Below are positions 58,119 to 64,000 of a stretch of 64,000 nt of DNA, in pieces (within the stretch, counting starts at the first letter, position 1; each line of letters starts with the position of its first letter). The DNA comes from Micromonospora sp. WMMD812. Its GTDB lineage: Bacteria; Actinomycetota; Actinomycetes; Mycobacteriales; Micromonosporaceae. The stretch lies in NCBI RefSeq assembly GCF_027497215.1, contig NZ_CP114904.1, positions 4,786,001-4,850,000 on the forward strand, given 5' to 3'. Under the pieces are notes generated by a model that was not told the DNA's origin, did no database searches, and saw only the letters and a list, made by a program, of their open reading frames with translations. A program made the translations under genes and the position numbers.

Positions 58119-59006
58119 TCACCGCGTGACCGGAACGACGTCGGCCGGGCGCTCCACCCGCACCGCGACGCCGTAGTCGAACAGTTCGAGCGTCGAGGCG
58201 AAGGTGCCCTTGTCGAGCCGGCCCTTCGCCGTCGACTGCCACGTGCCGGTGAGGGCCACCTTCGCGATCCGACCGTCGCCGTCGAGCGTGACGTCACCCC
58301 GCGTGGTGGTCGAGCCCTTGTCCTCCGAGGTCGCGTACTCGAAGTGCAACGTCCCGTCCGGGTTCTCGGTGATGGTGGCGTTGGCGTTCTTCAGCGCCAC
58401 GAACAGGGCCGCCGGGTCGGGCGCCGCGGCACCGAGGACGCCGCTGCCGTCGGCGTACAGGGACAGCCGGTCGTACCTGCCGGGGTACTGCCCGTAGCGG
58501 CCGTACGTCTCTCCCGGACCCTTGTCGGCCGGCAGCGGGCCCTGCGGTCGTTCCCCACCCTCGTAGCGGGTGCCGTTGATCAGCAGCTCGGTCATCACCG
58601 AGTCGTCCAGGGCAACTCGGACGTAGCCGGTCGCGGTCCTCGGGTCGAAGGCCCCCTCGTACGTCAGCCCGCCCGGCCCGGAGTTGGTCAGCCGCATCCG
58701 GTAGCTGAGGTTCTCGCTGGCGGTGGCGGCCGAGACCAGCTTCATCTCCGGCGACGCCGGCCGCTCCTGCGGTGATCCTCCGGCGGTGACGCCCGGACGG
58801 CCGGACGTGGGAGTCGTCACGACGGTCGCCGCAGTGGCGGCGCCCAGCGCCAGCAGCGCGCACGTCGCGCTGACCATCGCGGTGGTCCGGCGCCGCCGTG
58901 CCCGCCGGCCACGACCGAGCAGGGCCCCCACCGGGGGTACGGAGTCCGGCTCGCCGTCGACGATGTCGTGCAGCCGGTGTGCGAGTTGCTCATCAAGGTT
59001 GTTCAT
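58119..59006 (-). CDS. membrane-anchored partner of the third sigma factor
   Basis: The protein has 295 residues. The cytoplasmic N-terminus (LDEQLAHRLHDIVDGEPDSVPP) ends in a run of Arg (RRARRRR), followed by one membrane helix at about 42-63. An external domain of about 230 residues follows, with LSYRMRLTNSGPGGLTYEGAFD and a beta-rich body resembling LolA/LppX-like or similar lipid-carrier folds. The gene follows the sigma gene by 6 bases and is the analogue of the partners at 1706 and 10014. No known anti-sigma motif is visible. Confidence 0.72.
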   Translation of the reverse strand: MNNLDEQLAHRLHDIVDGEPDSVPPVGALLGRGRRARRRRTTAMVSATCALLALGAATAATVVTTPTSGRPGVTAGGSPQERPASPEMKLVSAATASENLSYRMRLTNSGPGGLTYEGAFDPRTATGYVRVALDDSVMTELLINGTRYEGGERPQGPLPADKGPGETYGRYGQYPGRYDRLSLYADGSGVLGAAAPDPAALFVALKNANATITENPDGTLHFEYATSEDKGSTTTRGDVTLDGDGRIAKVALTGTWQSTAKGRLDKGTFASTLELFDYGVAVRVERPADVVPVTR

Positions 59007-59012
59007 GACATG

Positions 59013-59540
59013 TCACCTGCTTGTCGCGTAGGAGGGTTCGTCGAGGAGGTGGCGCAGCTTGTCCAGCGCGCGTGCGTTCTGGCTCTTGACCGTGCCCACC
59101 GAGCAGCCGAGCACCTGAGCGACCTCGCGCTCGGTCAGGTCCTCGTAGTGGCGGAGCACCACGACCGCGCGCTGTTTCGCCGGCAGCGACATCAGCGCCC
59201 GGCGCAGGACGACGGCGTCTGGACCGATGTCGCCCCCGGGGGTGGCCCGGTCGGGGACGTCCGCGACGAGGCTCTCCCGCCTCCGACGCCGCCAACTGGA
59301 CGTGTGGTTGTTGACCAGCGCGCGGCGCAGGTAGGCGTGCACGTCGTCGAGCCGGGACAACCGTCGCCACCGCTCGTAGACCTTGACGAGGCTGTCCTGG
59401 AGCAGCTCCTCGGCCCGCCACCGGTCGCCGGTCAGCAGCATGGCCAGGCGGATATGTCGCTGCCAGGCCACCTCGACGAACGCCACGTACGACGCGTCCG
59501 CCGTCGACAGTGGTTCTGTTTGGTCGGTCACGCCCCTCAC
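59013..59540 (-). CDS. SigE-family ECF RNA polymerase sigma factor
   Basis: The protein has 175 residues. Region 2 is FVEVAWQRHIRLAMLLTGDR, then AEELLQDSLVKVYERWRRL. Region 4 is LMSLPAKQRAVVVLRHYEDLT, then VAQVLGCSVGTVKSQNARAL. Starts at 59540 and 59531 are both GTG; neither has a strong ribosome-binding site. The membrane-protein partner follows 6 bases after its stop. It is the third sigma cassette of this design in the window. Confidence 0.9.
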   Translation of the reverse strand: MRGVTDQTEPLSTADASYVAFVEVAWQRHIRLAMLLTGDRWRAEELLQDSLVKVYERWRRLSRLDDVHAYLRRALVNNHTSSWRRRRRESLVADVPDRATPGGDIGPDAVVLRRALMSLPAKQRAVVVLRHYEDLTEREVAQVLGCSVGTVKSQNARALDKLRHLLDEPSYATSR

Positions 59541-59846
59541 ACGTAACGGCCCCGCGAAAGGTTGTCAGGGGGCGCGAGCGCGTCCGGCGTCGCCGACCCA
59601 CCGGACCGGCCAGGACGCGGGCGAGTCGGCCTGGACTCGCGGCCTCCCATGCGACGCATGGCACACACGGTAGGCGCAGCCCGCCGCTCGGCGCTGCGGG
59701 CGACGCCCCGGTCTCGGCCGGCCGGCAGGCCAGGCCGAGAGCGGAACCGCTACCCGGTGCGATCCGGCGGATGGTCCCCGGTCAGCCGTTGACTGCCTGG
59801 GCGGCCTACCAGGCGACCGCACGGTTGAAGCGGCGCTGCCCGCCGG
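59541..59846. other. 306-base region without a gene
   Basis: This stretch lies between the third sigma gene and the coiled-coil gene. It has no frame of convincing coding character. It should contain the sigma gene promoter. Confidence 0.5.
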
Positions 59847-60242
59847 CTAGAGATCGCTCAGGTGGTCGTTCGACTCCGCCACGGTGGCCCGTATCCGGCG
59901 GAGGGTCGCGTCGGGTGCCATCACCGCCGTACGCCACCGGTCCAGCGTCCGCCGCAGCGTCCGTACGGCGGCCTGCAACTGCTGCACCTGACGGCGCATC
60001 GTGGCCAGCTCCTCCCGGGCCGCCAGCGCCTCGTGTTCGAGTTCGGTCACCCTCGTCCGCAACGGCTGCACCAGGGTGAGGGCGGCGTCCGTGAGGGTGT
60101 CGGCGGCGTCGGCCTTGAACTTGCCCCGCTGGATGACGACGGCGGCGATCGCGGCGAGGCCGCTGGCGCCACCGAGCGCGGCGAGCCCGGAGAGTAGGGC
60201 CTGCACCCACTGCGGGGCGGCGGGGGACGGTGGCGCGCTCAT
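59847..60242 (-). CDS. membrane-anchored coiled-coil protein, uncharacterised
   Basis: The protein has 131 residues. One hydrophobic helix at about 12-37 (LLSGLAALGGASGLAAIAAVVI) is followed by a charged region with heptad spacing (LRTRVTELEHEALAAREELATMRRQVQQLQAAVRTLRRTL) that should form a coiled coil. The ATG overlaps the stop of the upstream four-helix protein gene (ATGA). I do not recognise a family; the pair recalls small phage-type membrane proteins, but that is only a resemblance in size and order. Confidence 0.72.
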   Translation of the reverse strand: MSAPPSPAAPQWVQALLSGLAALGGASGLAAIAAVVIQRGKFKADAADTLTDAALTLVQPLRTRVTELEHEALAAREELATMRRQVQQLQAAVRTLRRTLDRWRTAVMAPDATLRRIRATVAESNDHLSDL

Positions 60243-60685
60243 TGCACATCGCCGATCAGCTCGGAGGGTTCGGGTTGGCTGGCGCGGGCGAGGCGCCGAA
60301 GGTCGAGGATGATCTGGGTGGAGCGCCAGAACGATCCGGTCGCGACCGCGGTGACGAACGAGGTCGCGGCGATCGACTGTCGGCCGGAGATCACGGCGAG
60401 GGTCAGTGCGTACATTCCGGCGAACGTGCCGAGCATGAGGAGCGCGGCCAGCTCGATGCCCAGGCCGGTCGAGGTGCGACCGGGCCAGAGGACGCCGGAC
60501 AGCCCGATCAGCCCGACCACGACCAGGCCGATCCGCCAGCCGGTCTGGATCGCCGGCGGCATGGCCATCTCGACGGACGGCGGACCGACGTCGAGCAGGA
60601 TCAGGAGGAGGCCGCAGACGGCGGCGGCCACGAGGATGGCGATCTCGAACGGCTGGCGCCGGGGGCGGATGCGGATCGGCGACAC
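60239..60685 (-). CDS. small four-helix membrane protein, uncharacterised
   Basis: The protein has 148 residues and four hydrophobic segments (residues about 14-34, 48-66, 74-94 and 98-118), with a charged C-terminal tail (RSTQIILDLRRLARASQPEP). A GTG start with GAGGAG six bases upstream. It is translationally coupled to the coiled-coil gene. The function is unknown; a two-protein membrane complex is a fair inference. Confidence 0.75.
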   Translation of the reverse strand: MSPIRIRPRRQPFEIAILVAAAVCGLLLILLDVGPPSVEMAMPPAIQTGWRIGLVVVGLIGLSGVLWPGRTSTGLGIELAALLMLGTFAGMYALTLAVISGRQSIAATSFVTAVATGSFWRSTQIILDLRRLARASQPEPSELIGDVQ

Positions 60686-60993
60686 GGGGACTCCTCAGCG
60701 GGTCTGCCGTTCCGTTCCGAAGGGTGCGCCGGCGCGGCGCAGGACGTGTGACGTGTGGTGGCCTCGCCACCCCTGTGTGGTGGAGCCGCGTCGGGGACGC
60801 GCCGAGGTGCCGCTCGGGACGGAGGGCATCGAGTGTGCGACGCGGCGCCGTTGGCGGGCCGATGCTCAAGTCGTACCACCCGGCGAGAGTCGACGTCCAC
60901 TCCGATTCGGGTCGCATTTCCGCAGGTCAGGACGCTAGAGGAGGCGGCTCGGCCGATGGCCGTGGGGCCGTCCGGACACCGGGCGCGGGGGCG
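60686..60993. other. 308-base gap without a gene
   Basis: No convincing reading frame was found. It should hold the promoter of the membrane-protein pair, near 60686-60740, and the 3' end of the TetR gene region beyond it. Confidence 0.5.
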
Positions 60994-61632
60994 TCAGCCC
61001 GGCTGCTCCGCGGGCCGGCGGTAGATGCCGTACCACCAGGTCGCGGCGAGCTCGCGGGCCGCCGCGTCGTCGCCGCTGCCGTCGTCGGTGACGATGTGCT
61101 GGGCCAGGAACCGGTCCCCGCCGATGACGATCAAGCGGCTGGCCTGCACCGGGTCCAGGTCCCGGGGCGCCCGGTCGCTCTCCTGCTCCACCCGGATGAA
61201 CCGCTCGGTGTTCCGGACGAACTGCTCCAGCCGCCCGTTCCAGAACTGGCGGACCGTCGGGTCGTACGCGGAGACCTCGGTGATCGCCGACAGCACCGCG
61301 GCGTGCTCCCGGTAGATCCCGATGACCTGGCGGAAGATCTCGGTCAGCGAGGGCAGGGCCTCGGCGCCGGGCTCCGGCCGCCAGGTCGCCGTCACGTCGA
61401 ATGACGTCTTGCTCATCGACTCGGCGAGCCGCATGAGCAGCTGCGTCTTGTCCGCGAAGTGGGTGTAGAAGGTCGACCGGGCCACCTCCGCCTCCCGGGC
61501 GATGCGCTGCACCCCCAGCTCGGTGAAGGTCACCCCCTCGGCGAGGAGGCGCTGGGTGGTGGCGAGGATCCGGGCCTCCACCGGCAGGCGGCGGTCGGCT
61601 CCGCCGGACGGGCGCCGAGTGATGGATGGCAT
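60994..61632 (-). CDS. TetR-family transcriptional regulator
   Basis: The protein has 212 residues. The helix-turn-helix is at about 15-65 (EARILATTQRLLAEGVTFTE, VQRIAREAEVARSTFYTHFADKTQL). The C-terminal ligand domain contains WRPEPGAEALPSLTEIFRQVIG. It diverges from the aldo/keto reductase gene, and the intervening region has several overlapping GACAG/CTGTC dyads that it probably binds. The inducer is unknown. Confidence 0.92.
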   Translation of the reverse strand: MPSITRRPSGGADRRLPVEARILATTQRLLAEGVTFTELGVQRIAREAEVARSTFYTHFADKTQLLMRLAESMSKTSFDVTATWRPEPGAEALPSLTEIFRQVIGIYREHAAVLSAITEVSAYDPTVRQFWNGRLEQFVRNTERFIRVEQESDRAPRDLDPVQASRLIVIGGDRFLAQHIVTDDGSGDDAAARELAATWWYGIYRRPAEQPG

Positions 61633-61685
61633 ACGCGGATCCTAGGCAACCCCGTCGTCGCTGGCCGTGGCCCCGGCTACGCTGA

Positions 61686-61723
61686 TCGGACACACTGTCC
61701 GACAGTTTGTACGACAGCCTGTC
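61686..61723. promoter_or_regulatory. cluster of GACA/TGTC dyads, probable TetR operator
   Basis: TCGGACA-CAC-TGTCCGA (61686-61702), ACACACTGTCCGACAGTTTGT (61690-61710, one-base centre) and GACAG-C-CTGTC (61713-61723) overlap between the divergent TetR and aldo/keto reductase genes. Confidence 0.7.
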
Positions 61724-61766
61724 CGAGGGCGGACGGCGAGGTCGGGCGCGTACAGGAGGAGCTCAC

Positions 61767-62798
61767 GTGAAGTACCGACTTCTCGGGAACACCGGCGTCT
61801 GGGTTTCCGAGATCTCACTCGGCGCGATGACCTTCGGCGGCGAGAACCACCCCGTCTACGGGAGCCTGGGTGCCCTGGGGCGCGAGGACGCCGACCGCAT
61901 GGTGGCGGCGGCGCTCGACGCGGGCGTCAACCTCATCGACACCGCCGACGTCTACAGCGACGGCGAGAGTGAGGAACTGCTCGGCCACGCGCTGCGCCGG
62001 CGCCGGGACGACGTGGTGCTCGCCACCAAGGTGCATGCGCCGACCGGGCCCGGCCCCAACGACGCCGGCTGGTCACGGCTGCACGTGATGCAGGCGTTGG
62101 ACGCGAGTCTCCGCCGGCTCGGCACCGACCACATCGATCTCTACCAGCTGCACAACTTCGACCCGCTGACCCCGTTCGAGGAGGTCCTGGCGGCGCTCGA
62201 CGACGCCGTACGCCAGGGCAAGGTCCGCTACATCGGCTGCTCGAACCTGGCGGCCTGGCAGGTCAGCCGGGCACTGGGCGTGTCGGCCGCGCGCAACCTG
62301 AACCGCTTCGTGTCCGTCCAGGCCTACTACTCGCTCGTGGGCCGGGACGCCGAACGTGACCTGGTGCCCATGGCGCAGGCCGAGGGTGTGGGGCTGCTGG
62401 TGTGGAGCCCGCTGGCCGGCGGGTTCCTGACCGGGAAGGTCAAGCGGGAGGGGGCGTCGACCGAGGTGGGCCGGCGGAACACCGACGGCCACATCGACTT
62501 CCCGCCGGTGGACCGGGAGCGCGGTCACGACGTGGTCGACGTGCTGCGGGCCGTGGCCGCGCGGCACGGGGTGAGCGTGTCCCGGACCGCGGTCGCCTGG
62601 CTGCTGGCACAGCCGGCGGTCACCAGCGTCACCGTGGGCGCGCGCAAGATCGAGCAGCTCACGGACAATATCGGCGCGAGCGGCCTGGTGCTCACCGAGC
62701 AGGACCTGGCCGACCTGGACGAGGTGAGCAAGCTGCCTCCGGCCTACCCCAATTGGATCCAGGCGGCCTTCGCCTCGGCCCGCCAACCCAACGGCTGA
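61767..62798 (+). CDS. aldo/keto reductase
   Basis: The enzyme has 343 residues, a TIM-barrel AKR. It has LIDTADVYSDGESEELLG with the catalytic Tyr region, VLATKVHA with the Lys, and HIDLYQLHNFDPLTP with the His. RNTDGHIDF and KIEQLTDNIGASGL, for NADPH contacts, are also present. The GTG start follows AGGAGGAGC. It is divergent from its probable regulator, so expression likely depends on the ligand of the TetR protein. The substrate is unknown. Confidence 0.95.
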   Translation: MKYRLLGNTGVWVSEISLGAMTFGGENHPVYGSLGALGREDADRMVAAALDAGVNLIDTADVYSDGESEELLGHALRRRRDDVVLATKVHAPTGPGPNDAGWSRLHVMQALDASLRRLGTDHIDLYQLHNFDPLTPFEEVLAALDDAVRQGKVRYIGCSNLAAWQVSRALGVSAARNLNRFVSVQAYYSLVGRDAERDLVPMAQAEGVGLLVWSPLAGGFLTGKVKREGASTEVGRRNTDGHIDFPPVDRERGHDVVDVLRAVAARHGVSVSRTAVAWLLAQPAVTSVTVGARKIEQLTDNIGASGLVLTEQDLADLDEVSKLPPAYPNWIQAAFASARQPNG

Positions 62799-62948
62799 CG
62801 CGTCGACGCCCGCTCCCGGGGATCCGATGTGCCGCCCGTCCCCGGCGGCCGCCCCGCCCGCCGGTCCGGGCGGAGGCGCGCGGGTCCCGCCACCGGACGG
62901 TGGCGGGCCCCGCACGCTCCCGGGCCGGCGGGTCCGCGTACGCCCGCG

Positions 62949-64000
62949 TCAGCCCGCGGCGGTCGTGGCCCGGCGGCTGCGCTCGGCCCGGCGGCGCACC
63001 TGCTGGTACGCCCCGGTCAGACCCATCGCCCGACGGACCTCGACCATGGTCTGCCGCACCTCCCGGCGGGTCCGTTCGGTGCCCTCCACGATCAACTGGT
63101 CGACCAGGCCACGGTCGGCCTCGATCCGGGCGCGGCGCTCCCGGATCGGGTCGAGGAACCGGTTCACCGCGACCACCAGCTTCTCCTTGACCTCGACGTC
63201 GCCGACCCGCCCGGCCCGGTAGCGCTGCTTCAGCTCCTCGACCTGCGCCCGGTCCGGGTTGAACGCGTCGTGGTACGCGAAGACCGGGTTCCCGTCGACC
63301 GTGCCGGGCACGTCGGCCCGGACCCGGTTCGGGTCGGTGTACATGCCCAGCACGATGCGGCGCACGGTCTCCGGGTCGTCGGAGAGCAGGATGCTGTTGC
63401 CCCGGCTCTTGCTCATCTTGGCCTGCCCGTCGGTGCCGATCAGGGACGGCGTGTCGGCCGGGATCAGCTCCGGGACCGGAAACACGTCGCCGTAGAGGTG
63501 GTTGAACCGCCGGGCGATCTCCCGGGTCACCTCGACGTGCGCGGCGTTGTCCTTGCCGACCGGGACCACCTGGCCCTTCACGCAGAGGATGTCCGCCGCC
63601 TGGAGGACCGGGTAGCCGAGCAGCCCGTACGGCATCTCCTCCTTGCCGGAGTCCCGGGCCATGTCCTTGAGCGACGGCACCCGCTCCAGCCGGGGCACGG
63701 TCACCAGGTTCTGGAGGAGCGTGTTCAGATCCCCCACCTCGGGGATGGCCGACTGGAGGTAGAAGGTCGCCCGCGCCGGGTCGACGCCCGCGGCGAGGAT
63801 GTCGGTCACCATGTCGCGGGCGTTGCGGGACACCTGGTCGATGTCCTCGCGTCGGTTCCTCGTGGTGAGCATGTGCAGGTCGGCGATGATGAAGAAGCTC
63901 TCGTACCGCTGGTGCAGCCGCACCCGGTTGGCGATGCTGCCGACGTAGTGGCCGAGGTGCAGCCGCCCCGTCGGGCGGTCTCCGGTGAGCATCCGTGCAA
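62949..64000 (-). CDS. trpS: tryptophanyl-tRNA synthetase (N-terminal end outside the window)
   Basis: At least 347 residues are visible. The HIGH-like motif is in RLHLGHYVGS near the start of the visible part. KMSKS is in AKMSKSRGNSILL, and KDNAAHVEVTREIARRFN is also typical of TrpRS. The N-terminal LTGDRPTG form belongs to the branch found also in many Firmicutes. The ATG at 63992 has no ribosome-binding site and open codons continue to the window edge, so the true start is probably beyond 64000. It attaches Trp to tRNA(Trp). Confidence 0.95.
   Translation of the reverse strand, partial: ARMLTGDRPTGRLHLGHYVGSIANRVRLHQRYESFFIIADLHMLTTRNRREDIDQVSRNARDMVTDILAAGVDPARATFYLQSAIPEVGDLNTLLQNLVTVPRLERVPSLKDMARDSGKEEMPYGLLGYPVLQAADILCVKGQVVPVGKDNAAHVEVTREIARRFNHLYGDVFPVPELIPADTPSLIGTDGQAKMSKSRGNSILLSDDPETVRRIVLGMYTDPNRVRADVPGTVDGNPVFAYHDAFNPDRAQVEELKQRYRAGRVGDVEVKEKLVVAVNRFLDPIRERRARIEADRGLVDQLIVEGTERTRREVRQTMVEVRRAMGLTGAYQQVRRRAERSRRATTAAG

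Noticed and set aside
59847..60685. Prophage remnant
   Set aside because: No integrase, terminase, capsid or tail gene, and no attachment-site repeats near the tRNA genes were seen. Only two small genes resemble phage genes in size.

Overview
The window is very GC-rich, has strong third-position GC bias in its genes, uses many GTG starts, and carries GTGA/ATGA gene overlaps. It also holds three SigE-family ECF sigma factors, actinobacterial IdeR-type and SoxR-type sites and Streptomyces-type DnaA boxes. This fits a chromosomal segment of an actinomycete of the family Micromonosporaceae, most likely Micromonospora. The species call rests on gene style and remembered similarity, not on a search. 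No CRISPR array, insertion sequence or complete prophage was seen.

Layout. 1-4.7 kb: an ABC exporter (ATPase and permease), an ECF sigma factor with a membrane partner, and an acetate-type sodium symporter with its DUF485 partner. 4.7-9.4 kb: a response regulator / histidine kinase / DUF4173 membrane protein operon and a DUF5701 protein. 9.4-13 kb: a second sigma cassette and a LytS/LytTR two-component pair separated by two 59-bp tandem mini-ORFs. 13-19.7 kb: envelope chemistry, with a sugar-phosphate transferase, Fpg glycosylase, a GT4 glycosyltransferase, and a three-gene operon (nucleotidyltransferase, glycerol-1-phosphate-dehydrogenase-like enzyme, CDP-alcohol phosphatidyltransferase). 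19.9-28.7 kb: housekeeping and accessory genes (CBS protein, PLP aminotransferase, CorA, cyclophilin, rhomboid protease, thiolase). 28.8-36.5 kb: an OmpR/EnvZ-type pair with a lipoprotein, a secreted SGNH hydrolase with a ricin-type lectin domain, and two glycosyltransferases. 36.6-39.7 kb: a split transketolase divergent from a SoxR regulator, followed by a quinone oxidoreductase.

40-51.5 kb: three tRNA genes (Ser-TGA, Ser-GCT, Arg-ACG), a PEBP protein, a methyltransferase, a large membrane protein, an FhuF-like iron reductase behind an IdeR box, a helix-turn-helix/peptide deformylase fusion, flavohemoglobin, a CPBP protease, and an Ala/Pro/Lys-rich EcsC-like protein. 51.5-64 kb: an EEP-family phosphodiesterase, a TetR-controlled operon (MFS exporter with an apparent frameshift, FMN reductase, SDR), a GNAT enzyme, a scar with two gene remnants, a third sigma cassette, two small membrane/coiled-coil genes, TetR with an aldo/keto reductase, and a tryptophanyl-tRNA synthetase running off the right edge.

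Most notable are the 59-bp units at 11.65-11.78 kb. Each is a complete 20-codon reading frame that starts and stops in GTGA overlaps, so any number of copies keeps the kinase and regulator translationally chained. Also notable are the HTH-deformylase fusion, the polyol-phosphate/CDP-alcohol operon, the SoxR/transketolase pairing, a triple DnaA-box cluster, and three unrelated long intergenic palindromes.
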